From: Trochalopteron elliotii
Lineage: Eukaryota > Chordata > Aves > Passeriformes > Leiothrichidae
Direction: 5' to 3'
Length of the DNA stretch: 64,000 bases
Assembly (NCBI GenBank): GCA_024734555.1
Contig: JANPWX010000073.1
Location: forward strand, 925,420 to 989,419
Below are positions 46,110 through 58,060 of the stretch, one piece after another. How positions within the stretch are numbered: position 1 is the first letter of the stretch; each line of letters opens with the position of its first letter. A program made the position numbers and the translations under genes. A model generated the notes under the pieces. That model was not told the origin of the DNA, made no database searches, and saw only the letters and a list, made by a program, of their open reading frames with translations.

Positions 46110-48330
46110 CTTCCTTTTTTCTCCTACGATTGTCACTCCTGACGTGCTCTCAGTACAATGGTATCTGCTACGCTGTAGTGAAGAGGCTTTGGGTACTTTG
46201 TGTCCCAGGAGCAAATGGTCTTCACCACAGCCTGCCTTTATCTTCCCAGCACCTGGTCTTGCTATGATGGTCTGTGGTTCAAAGGCACGGGGAATGGGCT
46301 CGTACATGGGCAGTGCCAGGGAACAGATGGGACACAGTGTAAAGAGCTGCTGCCCCCATATTCAACTGTATACACCAGTGCCACTGGCTTCTTATGGGCT
46401 CACAGCTGGCTTAAATTTGTCCTGCTGCCCTGCTGAGGCTGAGAGGAGCTGCCTGGCTGACTTCTCTAGCTCCTCCACACTGGAGCAACGCAGAGCTTAG
46501 GAGAGCGCCCAGTGGAAGAACCACTGCAAACTAACTTTTATGTGCCTGACAGCCAGCTCTGGGGATTCAAGGATTTACTGACCTTGTGAAACCAGCAACC
46601 ATATCCATGCTCATTAATGGGCCCAGATTAGTTGCAACAGCAAGGACATACAGAGTTTGGGGTCAGATATGCGAGTGAAGTACTTGCTCATGCAAGTCCG
46701 GTGAGGCTTTGGTTCAGAAGGCAAGGTGATTACATGCAAACCTCCCAAGTTTGATTTTCTTTTCAGCTACGTGTTGATGGAAAGAAGGAAACATGACCCT
46801 AATAGATTTTGGATGTGACTAAGACTCCAAAGCTTTCTGCTTTATAAAGAGCCACCTCCAGCCCCAGGCAATGGACTCCCAGGATATTAGAAATCAGGAC
46901 TTGGTTCCAGATCTGTGTTTACTAAAGATGGCGTATGAAATAGTCCAAACCACAATTGAAAGTTCATCTACTCAACAAATACAGTTTTCCTTGAAACACG
47001 GCTCATAATCAGGATTTCCATGTCATGCCCTCATTTCTATTCTTGTCAGTCAAATCAAGAACATTCAGCCCATGGGGCTTTTCTGGTAGCCTTTCAGCTG
47101 AGATTTAATAGAAACATTGTGCCCCCATCTGTCCCCAGCACACGCCAGACCCACAGGATGTCTAACCTTTCCTTCAAGTGAAGTGAAGTTCCTTGTCCAC
47201 TGGCTGGGAGGGAGCTGCAGCTCCTGACAACTCTGTCATATTTCTAAGCACAGAGTTCAAGGTCTGCATTAAAATTGGTCAAATCAGTCTCTGCCTGTTT
47301 TAAATTGGTTCTTTTTGGCCTCAAAGGATCCTTGGACTGTAGATTTGTGTTTTCTTTTCCAAAGGTTTTTGGAAGTTATAGGTGACTGTCTGTCTTGTAG
47401 ATGTAATGACCACGCATCTTTGCGTTGTATTTCAGTTCTTATAAACTGAAGTCTCACCATTAGACTTATGTTATTTAGAGGAAATCCATTGCTTGTTAGA
47501 GTGAAGTACAGAGGAAGGGGAATAGACATCATGAATGCTACACAAGGTATTAATGGGAGAGAGCAGTTGCTAAGTTGTTTAAAACAAGGTCACTATGATT
47601 CTTCCCAACGTATTAATTTCTTTCATGTCCTTTTCATTGTTCATTTAAAGCTTTTGGTGGTGTTTCTGCTGCTAAGCCATACTTAATAAGCAGGAAGAGT
47701 ATTCCTTTTCATACTAACAGATTACCTTTAACACTCACTACTGTCAATGCTATTGAAGTCAATGCTATTCCATTGGGAATTGCTCCACTCCCACATTTTC
47801 TCCTGCCTTTATCAACAGTAGGATCAGGGACAAAATGAAATTGTGGTGTGACTTAGAGAAGTAAAGAGAAACCTCTGTTACCTTGTCTCCTCCTGAGAGT
47901 GGAACACAATGAAATAGAGCTGTTAAACTGATTGAGTTAACTTGGGGCAAAGCCCAATGTGTGCATGAGCATGCATTTGGGGCTGAGAGCAGGGTAGGTC
48001 ACTTTAGGGGAAATGAATGAAGGCAGCATTAAGTTAACTTGCAGCAAGGGTGTTCATCCACTGTAGCACACCAGTGTATGGAACACTGGTTTGCAGGCCA
48101 GATGGTATTGAAGCCATAAAACACCTTACATTTAGTTAAGCCAAGTTATATTCACCAGCCAGTCACATCTCAGCCACTAGGGAGTTAAATTCAAACTCCT
48201 TTTTTAAGCTTAAATATAACTGTTCTTTAAATAATTCTTTACTTTGTAGGTATGTGATTTATATCCTTTAAGGGAAGGAAATTACTCAAGAGGATAGAAA
48301 AAATAGTACATTAAATGAAGACAAATACAT
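46110..48330. other. Unremarkable intergenic sequence
   Basis: No gene, repeat family or strong signal recognised. Confidence 0.5.
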
Positions 48331-48349
48331 CGGGTGCTTGCAATCCGTG

Positions 48350-48600
48350 CTGCTGGGGTTCTAGTCAGATACGGGTTTCACTCTCAGCTTGTCTTTGACT
48401 TGCTGCATTACCTGAGGTAAGTAGGAATGCAGACACCCATCCAGGGGCCACAGCTGGATGCCTGGGGTGCATGTCAGAGACAGACCTGGTGGTTAATCTG
48501 AATGTAGGAGCCTGAGAGTGAAAATATTAGCTCCCAGTCTCACTGAGACCTTTGTTCCCCACCTGGAAAATGGATATAATCATAAAGAGCAGGAAAAACC
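48350..48600 (-). mobile_element. Possible MIR-like remnant, split
   Basis: The sequence gtctttgacttgctgcattacctgaggtaagt resembles the reverse-complement MIR 'ctgacttgctgtgtgaccttgggcaagt'. About 140 bp later ttccccacctggaaaatggatataat resembles 'tttcctcatctgtaaaatggggataat'. The gap would need an insertion, so the link is weak. Confidence 0.3.
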
Positions 48601-48611
48601 CCCATATAATC

Positions 48612-48645
48612 TACACACACATGCATGTGTGCACATGTACACACA
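48612..48645. repeat. 34 bp perfectly alternating purine-pyrimidine tract
   Basis: Every base from 48612 to 48645 alternates pyrimidine/purine. It includes the 14 bp palindrome acacatgcatgtgt (48617-48630). Confidence 0.9.
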
Positions 48646-48649
48646 ACCC

Positions 48650-50547
48650 CCCAGGGTCTGATCTAAGAGGTCCAACTGTATTTAATCCCCTGCTGAAAGA
48701 TGGTTAGCTTGCTCTTAAAGATTTCTGCTCAGAGAGTCCACAGTCTTACTAGGCACCAGGATAAAAGGGAATGCTTCCAACATTGGTTTTCACTGACTGC
48801 CTCATATGAGTTTTATATCTGAACGATAATCTACAAATTTCTTCATATGCACATTGCCAGCTCTGAGTGTTAACTTTGCCAGATGCTGCGGAGAGGATAA
48901 GCTAGGAATACACAGAACTCTGTACTTCTCATTGATTTGCACTGAGAGACTAGGATTTTCTTTAATCCTAAACTATATTTTCAAGGAAATGAACTAGTTC
49001 ATTCATGTCCTCTGTTGGCATTGCAGCTCTTCAAAGCAGGTGACAAGCCACATTCAAATGTGCTCTTAGGAGATGTGAGAAAAGATTAATTCAGTTGTAG
49101 TAACCTTTGCATGTCTGGTGGCTTCATCCAGTGGACAGGAAAGCCATGGGGAGCTGGTTTTATTTAGCACCAGGCAAAGTCATTCCCAAGGGTGTTCTCT
49201 AAACACAGGAGAGCTGTGTGTTATCTCCACAGGCAGGGCTGGGGTTAGAGTACACCTGGCCAGCAGTTTTATCACTCCCAGGTATGCTGGGAGCTCTGGG
49301 CTCCCATTAACCCTAGAGCCCTCCTCAAGCCTGAATGGAAGGACAAACCTGCTTTGCTAACTGGAGAAAAAGAGGACATTATGGGTTTTGTGTTTCTGGT
49401 GCTCCCTGTAGAAAATATAGAACTTTGGTTGCCATGTTGTATGACCTTGAAAGAGTGACCATCCAATGGTCTTGGGAAGCATCAGATGAGTTTTAAGACT
49501 TGCCCTGCTAACAGAAGGAGCACTGCTGCTCTTTGGAGTGGCACAAACCCCAGTCTTCTCTGTAAAGTGGTGTCAGGACATTATCAGTGCTGCCCTGGGG
49601 GTTCAGCTTTCTTTCAGGATACCAGGTAGAAGCATCAGCTCTGTTGCCTGGGCTGCTCCTGATGGTGGCTGCAGCACTAAGAGCTTTCCAGCATGTTGGT
49701 TACTTGCAGTCATGTAGTGTGCTCAGGGTGAGCTGGTGAAAACAGCTGCTGAGAGCCTTCAGAGTGAAGAGAATTCCTTAGCACAGTGGCAGCCACAGCA
49801 CAGACAGAAGCAGCTGCCTCTTTCTCAGTGCTGTCCCTCGTCATATGCTGCATTTCCAAGACAGCTGTCTTTTCAAGCCATTTCCCAAAGGCACAGTGTC
49901 CTACTCCTTCAGCCTCCTGCTCCCAGACCTTGGCCTCTCTGGTTTTCTCCATCTCTTCCCCTCTTCCATCCCTTTATCCTCTCTTGGTGTTTGTCTCAGA
50001 GAGGACTTTTGTTCCCCACCTGAATTTTGCCTCTCCTACTGCTGAAAAGTGTGTTCCCTCTCTGTGGAGTCTGTTCCTTCCCTTCCAGTCCTTCTCTCTT
50101 TTTCCTATCCCCTACCACCTTTAGTCCTGTCCTCTCTAGTCCATGTGGCTGGAGCCTCTTGTTCAGTTTCCTTTTCGTCACTCTGGCTTCCAACTCTGTG
50201 GGTTTTTACTTCACCCATCCTTCCTCTGTTCATCCATCTTCTGTCTCCTACCAATTACCTCCATCTCCCCCAGTTTTCCCAGTTGTGTGGTGAGGTCCAA
50301 TTAGCCCCTGTGTGATTCTCTGTAGGAACTAAGGTGATAACTGGAAAGTTGTAAAGATGGTTAGTTCAGTGATTTCACCAGCACCCAATGACTTTGTTTT
50401 ACCACCTCTTCAGAGGAAAACTTAGCCTCGTCTACAGCTCTGTAATTCAATGGTGGTGGCAGCACACCTTGCAGTGAAAGTGGTGCCTGTGCAATAGGTT
50501 TATCTCTTGGGCTTTGCCCTGCCTCCAAAGTGCAGGGCTTCTGTGTG
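48650..50547. other. Unremarkable intergenic sequence
   Basis: It becomes pyrimidine-rich on the plus strand from about 49850 to 50280, with overlapping domain-less frames. Nothing is named. Confidence 0.5.
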
Positions 50548-51150
50548 AATCACAGCATCACAGAATGATTTGGGTTGAACGGGACCTTAAAGATCATCTC
50601 GTTCCAACTTCCCTGCCTGTGGCAGAGGCACCTCCCACTAAACCAGGCTGCTCAAAACCCTATCTAGCCTGGCCTTGAACACTTCCAAGGGCAGCCACAG
50701 CTTCTCTGGGCAACCTGTTTTAGTGTCTCACCCACTCATAGTGACAAATTTCTTCCTAATATGCAATCTAATTCTGCCCTCTTTCAGTTTAAAGCCATTC
50801 CCGTTGTCCTATCATGCCATTGTAAGAAGACCCTCTCCATCTTACTTGTAGACCCCCTTTAGGTTCCCCCTGGAAGGTTGCTACAAGATCTCACTGGAGC
50901 TTTCTCTTCTCCAGGCTGAACAACCCAAATTTTTTCAGCCTGCCTTCATAGGAGAGGTGTTCCAGCCCTCTGATCCCTTTTGTGACCTTTCCCTGGACTT
51001 GCTCCAAAAGGTCCACGTCGTTCCTATGTTGTGGGCCTCAGAGTTTGGCACAGTACTCCAGGTGGGTCTTGCAACAGCAGAGTAGAGGGGCAGAGTCACA
51101 TCCTTTGACCAAATGCTGATAACAGCCCTTGAAGTCCCAAATGATGAGAT
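50548..51150 (-). mobile_element. CR1 LINE, 5'-truncated copy of about 600 bp with 3' end
   Basis: On the plus strand the block opens with the reversed CR1 terminus (tcacagaatgatttgggttg, then gaccttaaagatcatctcgttccaac). It continues through the reversed 3' UTR and end of ORF2: ggccttgaacacttccaagg, tctctgggcaacctgttttag, ttcttcctaatatgcaatctaa, cttctccaggctgaacaaccc, ggcacagtactccaggtggg. This is the most complete transposon copy in the window. Its coding part is interrupted, so it is not active. Confidence 0.95.
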
Positions 51151-51689
51151 CTCCATCCAAACTCACCTCTCCTCTAGAGGGATGTACTTGAGATATAAAT
51201 AGCCTTCATGTCACCTGTAGTTCACCAAGGATAGTAAATAAAAGGAGTAAGGAAAACAGCCTGTCCTGTTCCTGACCTCTCTTAAGGCTTAGCAGGGAGG
51301 CCAGATAGGGTGTGGAGACCAGTTGGCCTCATGAGCTGGTACAGAGTGCTGGTGCTAGACAGAGTGAGCTGAGTGGGCAGGAGCCAGTGTTTGGAAGAAA
51401 CTAGCCATCATCCTATATGGACAAGCTATACTATGTGGTTACCTGGTGGACAGAGGGCTTCGGTCTCCAGGGCTGCCAAAGCAGCAGCTTCAACTATCAA
51501 CCCCTATCTTTTTTGCAAGGTATCAAAACCAGAGTTTGATGTTCAGCTGCCAGATCGAGGTTTTTTTTGGGGGGAAAAAGAATAAAATATATATCCTTGG
51601 ACAGAAAATAAATCTCAGTGACAGCAAATAAATGGAGGGCTCCCAGTTGTCACTTTTAATAGACCACGAAAATGACAATTTCTCTCGGG
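51151..51689. other. Unremarkable intergenic sequence before the second CpG island
   Basis: Nothing recognisable apart from a short T/G-rich run near 51562-51580. Confidence 0.5.
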
Positions 51690-52290
51690 GTCACCACTGC
51701 AGCCCCGCGGTTCCCTTGGCCTGTCTGCTGTGACCCCCGGAGCTGAGGGGGTCCTGCAGAGTGGAGGAGCTGCAGCCCGGTCTGGTCCCAGCCGCTGGGA
51801 CCCCACAGGACCCGCAGCCCGGTCCGAGCCCCTGGAACCCCCAGAGCTCAGGAGCCGCAGCCCAGTCCGAGTCCCTGGGACTCTGTAGAAGCCGCAGCCC
51901 GGTCCGAGCCCCTTGGATCCCTCAGGGCGGAGGAGCCGCAGCCCGGTCCGAGCCCCTTGGACCCCGCAGGGCGGAGGAGCCGCAAGCCGGTCCGGTCCGG
52001 TCCGGGGTCCGCGGGTGGCGGCCGCTTGCGGGCAGGGACCGTCGGGGGGCAGCAGCTCCCAGCGCTTGGCAGCTGCGCCCCGGGAGCTCCGGCGTGTTCC
52101 CGGCTTGGCGGTGGTGCCGCTGATCCCCACGGCCCGGCTGCGCTGCGGATCCCCATCGCACAGGGCTGCGCGGCGGTGACGCTTTAACATACAGTATATG
52201 CATCTCATTTCCCTATTCGCCGGGCTGTTTGTAAACCTAATTTAAGCGAAATGTCTGCCTGCTCTTATCGTTTCGCATCGCTTCAAAGGA
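51690..52290. promoter_or_regulatory. Strong CpG island, candidate promoter or first exon of an unannotated transcript
   Basis: Very GC-rich and CpG-dense compared with flanks on both sides, and it includes a minisatellite. CpGs continue beyond the repeat through ttcgccggg (52218), aagcgaaat and tatcgtttcgcatcgc (52266-52281). That argues for a real unmethylated island and not just a GC-rich repeat. A donor-like caa|gtaaga lies at 52318/52319 on the plus strand. Open frames of up to 197 codons on the minus strand repeat a motif because of the minisatellite. Confidence 0.5.
51770..52015 (+). repeat. GC-rich minisatellite, about 5.5 units of 37-44 bp
   Basis: Units begin with c(c/t)gcagcccggtc. 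Their starts are 51770, 51812, 51855, 51892, 51936 and a diverged one at 51980, giving lengths of 42, 43, 37, 44 and 44 bp. Units 4 and 5 are nearly identical (agccccttgga, then c, then cagggcggaggag), while units 1 and 3 are diverged or shortened. The last unit dissolves into repeated ggtcc steps near 51988-52004. Confidence 0.9.
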
Positions 52291-54884
52291 AAGGGTGGGA
52301 GAGGGGAAATGAAATCAAGTAAGAGAGGTGCCAGCAATGCACTTTTTCCCTTTCCCCTTCTAGTACAATAGCTTTGTAATCATTCATTTGCAGCGTAGGA
52401 AGGACTTGGCACCCTTGGGTGCAACCTTCAGGTTTTTTAAGGCCAATGCCAGAGAGGAAAAATCCTCTAGGCTTCCTGGAAAGGGGTGAAGGAGACTGCT
52501 GAGTACAGGTGCCCTTCCAGCTGGGGTCCATCACCGTCCTGCTTTGGTAGGGAGAAGGGCCTGCCCGAGTGAAGGGCTGTGCTGAGCTGCTCCGAGGCAC
52601 TGATTTCATTACTGGGATGGCAGTGGGCAGTACACAGAGGAAAGCAGTGGGATTTTGAAGAAGTGCACAATTTCTTCCAAGTTATTAAAAAATGTCGTGT
52701 GTTTTGTTTGCAGATTAGTTCAGTTTGTTTGGTTTTGACAACACTCATAGCTATTACCAGGGAGCAGGAGGAGCAGCCTATGGTGGCCCAGCAAGTAAAA
52801 CCCATGAAATTTGATTAAATTTTACAGTTAGAAAGGTAAAGTATTTTACCTTCATAAATTCCTAACAAAGTAGTTTTAATCAGCTACAGGTTTTTCCTTG
52901 TCATTCTTCCCTGCTGAGATGCAGCTTTGCTGTTCAATGTTTAACAGCTGCTGCTGCAATACAAAGGGGGTTTAGTTTTCGTCCTAGGTGAAGTACTGCT
53001 TCTTTTTTCTTTCTTTCTTTCTTTTTTTTTTTTTTCTCCTTTTTGGTTGGATTTTTTTTTCCTTTGTTTGTTTGTTTGTTATCGTGATAAAAGTGGTAGG
53101 AACTTTTAAAGATAGAAAAAGGCCATGGCAGTTTTTGCAAGGAGTTTAGAGCCTGCTCTTCTGAAGGATGCCAGAAGATTGACAGTAAGAAGAATGAGAG
53201 GGCACATTTCATGTGTGCCTTTGTAGTTTTCTATTCAGTAATGTCAGTGTGTTTGGAGGAGCAGAGAAATGCTCGCAGGTGTCTGAGAGAAGACCTTGGA
53301 AAGGCAAACCTCATTGAAGGAGAGACTTGTAGAATGGCAAAAACAGCTTTGCAGAAGGGATCAGGAAATCGTTTTTGGTCACAGGAGCCTTTTGGAAGAG
53401 GCTAGAGACTCACTGCTCAAGAGACTTCAGCAAAGCTGCTCCTAGAAAAATGAGAGAAGACATAGGTGCAGACAAGTGGGTGGAAGATGGGTTCTCAAGG
53501 TAAGGGCAAAATGTGTCAAATGGACTGCAGAGGGAAGGAGAACTGGTGAAGGATGGTTTTGGAGGAGTTTTGAGCATAAGGATGAGAGAGAGGATAATGG
53601 CAGCAGCATCTTGGATACACTGAAGCTCAGTGTGTTTCATGGTCAAAGCTCAAGGTAACACAGGTCCAGAGGTGGGTTTGTTATCTTGTATACATTCTAA
53701 GGGGTCTGCATCAGGGCTTTTTCACACAATGAAGGCAAATGCCTTTCCAGTGGCAGCTTGGAGGTATGTATAAATATTATTCAGCCTGTAGTAGGCTTCC
53801 TTTGAAACTGTCTGTCAAAAAAAGAAAGATGGCAAAAATTTGGTATGAAATTTCCATGCAATATTTTCACAGCAAATGTATGCTTTTCATGGGAAGGGGA
53901 ACAAATATTTTTTATCATAAAAAAAAATCAATTTTGGCATTTGTTTACTGGGTTGGGCTATTTTTTTTTTTTTTATTTTTTCTTCTGGCTTTGAGTTTCT
54001 CAACATAAAATCAACATTTTCTCCATCTGGAGACATTTGCTATTCTCTCCTAGCTGTCAATGTGTTTCTCTGAAGTCTCAGCTGAGAAGGCTTCTGGATT
54101 TGCTTCTCCACTATGAAGATAGCTACATGGAGCAATTCAAACCTTAGAAATGAGAAAAGAAGCCTTACAATTAACATTATTGTATCAACCCGTGAAATCT
54201 CTTCCTAGAGGTACACCAGTGGTACTGAGAGGCACACATTGCCCCTGTTGTTATCTGCCTGAGGTTTTCAGGGTCTCTCTGCCCTGACACACTGCTGCTG
54301 TGGATGCAGGGCCAGCAGGTGTGGCTGGGTGGCTGTTTGGAGCCCCTGTGTGAGGAGCAGCTGGATTTGACAGCACTGGCAGCAGCACCCTGCAAAGTAG
54401 TGGTTTGATGAGAAGAACATCTGCTGAAGACAAATAACAGGACAAGAAAAGCCTGCAGACTCACTGAGTAGTAACTCAAACTTCAAGCTGGTGTTTGCAA
54501 CACAAGGGTGTTCTACTTCATCTACTTTCTTCTCCAGAGAGGCGAAGGATGCTTATGGACACCATGGAAACATTCTGTATGGGGATTAACCCACTGGAAA
54601 GTGGTTTGGCAAGAGGAAGCTACGTCTGGCTGCAGCTCAGAACTCAGCCATGTTACTTCATTATAAGAATGTTAAGTATGAAGTAATTATCCATCTTCCT
54701 TGGGTAACAGTAGAACACATGGAGATGCTGCACTGTAGCCATTTTCCTGATTGTGTCTAGTGGTCACCCTTCAGGAAGGAGTGAGGACATCAGTTTTGAC
54801 CCTTCACAAGTGTCCAGTGGAGTGTTCCCATCCCTGCCTCTATACAGAACAATATCAACTGGACATCCCTTTGTTCCTTCCCCA
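52291..54884. other. Intergenic sequence with pyrimidine and poly-T tracts
   Basis: It holds a long T/C tract at 52999-53044, a (TTTG)4 run near 53063-53080 and a T-rich run at 53961-53980. No gene is recognised. Confidence 0.5.
52999..53044 (+). repeat. Pyrimidine tract with (CTTT)n core
   Basis: An uninterrupted C/T run contains a CTTT series and a long T run. The minus strand is A/G-only. Confidence 0.9.
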
Positions 54885-54975
54885 GCTCTGGACAGCTTAA
54901 CCCACCCAGTTAGTGGGTTAAAAGCTAACTTAACCCACTTTGTGCTGCTCTGGACAGCTTAACCCACCCAGTTAG
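54885..54975 (+). repeat. 62 bp-period tandem duplication with internal inverted repeat
   Basis: A 29 bp segment (gctctggacagcttaaccca and onward) occurs at 54885-54913 and identically at 54947-54975. The spacer holds the inverse complement of part of it: tgggtta at 54914-54920 against taaccca at 54931-54937. Confidence 0.9.
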
Positions 54976-57774
54976 ATTAACTAGGCTGATTCCTCCAAGG
55001 GCTGAGGGAACAGAGGGAGAAATTCACTGTGAATATTGGTTCATATTTGAAAGTGAATTTTCATTCAGAACAGAGCCACATCCACATGACTGCTGCAGCT
55101 AAACCAACCAAGCATTGAATTGAGGCTATTCATAACAAACTGTCCATGAATGGCCTGCAGGGCAAAAACTATCTGCAGGAGAAATTCATGGGCAATTTTG
55201 ACTAATGAATTAATTTGGGAATTTGGCTTGCAGTTTGCAGACAATTCACAAATAGAAAAAAAAGAAGTGCCATATGAAACTTACTGAATAAATAATTTAC
55301 AGTGAAATATTTGTTCAGCTCTAATCTCTGTAACATGTATAGTTTACAGTGTTAGAAGGCATTTTAGGATTAGCTGTGGGAGCTATATGTCAATGAATAG
55401 TCTGTGGAAAAACCCTGTTCCTTTCAGAACAAATATATGAAAACTGCTAATGCCACCTGTTGCAGAGGGAGCCTGGTAAAGAACTCATGCTTGGGAAAGG
55501 ACAGCTGGATGCCAGCAGTGTCCCTGGGCTCTTCAGAGGAAAAGTTAAGGCTTGAAATCTGTTGTTCTTGCTGATTGCAGTAACTGGGAACAAAAATGGG
55601 GAGATGGCCTATGTGTGGCAGCCATTTCAGTAATTTTGCTTCTGCAGTGATATTCACTGAGAGACTGAGCTGTGATCAATTTTCACCAAGGTTGTAAGAA
55701 ACATAGCCCAAACCTTGTTATTTAACAAGGATGTTTATATATTAGAGGCACTAAATGTTAATCTGCTTGGAAGTTCTTTGCAGCTAGGAAGAGCATGACT
55801 TTATGCCTTCAATCCATAGCATTTTACTGGTGCTAATACTAACAAGTCCTGCTGGGAGAACACTAGCTACACCTTCAATGGGTAGCTTTCAGCTTCATGT
55901 GGAAATATTCCTAACTATCCTCTCTTTGGTGGTCCTTTAGATTCTGTTCCACATTGCATTGCCTCATTTTGAGACCAGCCTTCTCCTTCTGTGCATGGCC
56001 TCTCCTGCTGCAGGTCCCTTTGGCTGGGCCCTATCCATATATCCCAATGCCTGCTAGCAGCCCTGAGTACCTGTTTTCCCTTGTGAGTGGTGTGGAGTGG
56101 GACCAGCTCGATGCTTCTACATGACACAGGCAACAGGAACTGCTCCATACCATTCCTTTGCAGCAGCAGGAACTGGCTTCACTTTGGCAAAGCTGGAAAT
56201 GGAGCTGACTTCTGAAACTCATCTGACAGTGGAGATAAGGTAACTCAGAAAACACTGACGCAGGAAAAAACTGAAAATATTTCCATTTTGTGTTGAAAAT
56301 CCTGGACAGCACTCCTGCAAGCACTTTCAAGTGGTGCGATGACCAGCTGTTTGTTAAGTCCATCCTGCTGTTTTTTCCCCTCAAGTGCAGTGAAAGCTTC
56401 TAAACCAAGCCTGGCTGGGAGGAGATCCATGATGCACAAAGCCATCATATGAAGGGAAGCTATAGAAGCATCTTGCGTGGGATTCCATTGGAAATTAATA
56501 ATGGGTTTGGTGGGGCATTTCATGACAAGTGTCTTCAGGGAATAAAGTTCACTGTATGGATATGAGTTTGTGCTGCTCCTCTGTTTCTCACACTGTTGTC
56601 AAAGATGGATCTCACCCTTCCTTCTCTTACAATCACTGGCCATAATTGCTGCACATCCCCTTCTGATACTGTTCCCTGCTTGTTCTTCCATCCCTTCATG
56701 CACCCACTGTGGCGTCGTTGCGATATCTCCTCCCTGGCCTGCTCCAAATTCTGGCTTCAAGCCGGGGTTAACATATCCAGCATGTTCCATAGCAGACTTG
56801 TTTATGGTAACACTAGAAATAGAAACACAGACAGTGAGAGCAAATGAACATTGGCTCATACTGTTGTTCTTCTTCTTTGCTTTTAGTAATGTTGATGTTT
56901 CAGGAAATAAATGGCTCAGATTTGACTGTGAAGACATTTCCAAATGCATGGTGGTTTTAAAGCATTTGACTTTAGAACAATTACTGTTAAAGTCTATTAA
57001 TTTTGTGGCATGATTCAGATGTCAAAAAAAGAGAACTTACAGCAATGATACTACTCTATTTTGGTACAAACAATGCATAGCAAAGTGACTTTCCTGGAAG
57101 TGCCCATCTTGGAAACACTTTCTTGCAAATTCTGATTCATCAAGAGGAATAGGAACCGGAGGAAACTATCCTGAAGGCATAATGGAGAATTCTTAAGTTA
57201 AGAATGATCTTAATAACATTGTTCTCTCTTTTTACAGCTCACTTTCATTATTGCAAATCAATGTTTTTAAGTGTATGTCTTCTGTTATCCTTAAATCTTA
57301 CCTGGTGATAAAGTAAATTTCTGAATAATAGGACACGCATTCAGACACTGCAATCTTCTTGGGCCGCTTTGTCTTTATTTAAGCTCGGGCTGGCAAACCC
57401 TTGTTTCATGTGCTGTCCTGTGTGCGACACTGTAAAGTCATGAGGAAGTCCACCTCCTTACTGCAAGGAACAGGGCTTTGGCAAGCCCTCACAATACAGT
57501 CTCCTGAATTGTGAACAGACAAGAATTACCATGAACCTCTTTGGGAAGGGACAAAGGAGCAGTAGAAGAAAAATCAAGAGAAAGCAATGCAGTGAAAATG
57601 TGGTGCTGACTTAGGATCTGTAGAAATGCAGCAAACCCAAAGACCCAGTCACAGAACTGTGGGCAGGACTTCTTTGAGTTTTGTTTTTCCCTAGCACAAC
57701 CCTTAAAGAAAGCAGGACGCTGGACAGAGAGTCCAGAGGGCAGTATTTTAATCAGTATTCTGTCAAATATGAAC
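54976..57774. other. Unremarkable intergenic sequence
   Basis: An 18 bp hairpin (ccttgtta-tt-taacaagg) lies at 55713-55730. No gene or repeat family is recognised. Confidence 0.5.
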
Positions 57775-58060
57775 TATGGAAAAATGTTGAGTGAATTTGG
57801 GTTAATTAGCCTACAGAAAAGACGGCTGAAAGGGGAAGGTGGTAACAGTCTATAAAAGGCTGCTGCAAGGAAAAAAGGCAATAAACTGTTATTCTCACCT
57901 ATTGTGGATAAGACAAGAAATAATGGGCTTAAATTGCAGCAAGGAAGATTCAGGCTAGAAATAAAATGGCCATGGCAGTGAAAACCCAAAACGTATTGCC
58001 TGGGGAGAGTGTGAAGATTCCATCACTGAAAAGCTTTTTAGGAGCAGATTAGGTGGTCAT
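57775..58060 (+). mobile_element. Old CR1/L3-type LINE 3' fragment
   Basis: The plus strand follows the 3' part of an older CR1-type LINE: gttaattagcctacagaaaa, gacggctgaaaggggaag, taacagtctataaaaggctg, aatgggcttaaattgcagca, aggaagattcaggctagaaa, and later ccatcactgaaaagcttttt with agcagattaggtggtcat. It is far more diverged than the copy at 50.5 kb. Confidence 0.8.

Noticed and set aside
51615..52208. 197-codon minus frame with repeated G-x-R-T-G-L-R-L-L-type motifs
   Set aside because: The protein repeat is the translation of the GC-rich minisatellite; overlapping frames on both strands show the same periodicity.
55713..55730. 18 bp hairpin ccttgtta-tt-taacaagg as a terminator or binding site
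   Set aside because: A perfect 8 bp stem of this kind is expected by chance at this window size, and there is no adjacent gene or T-run.
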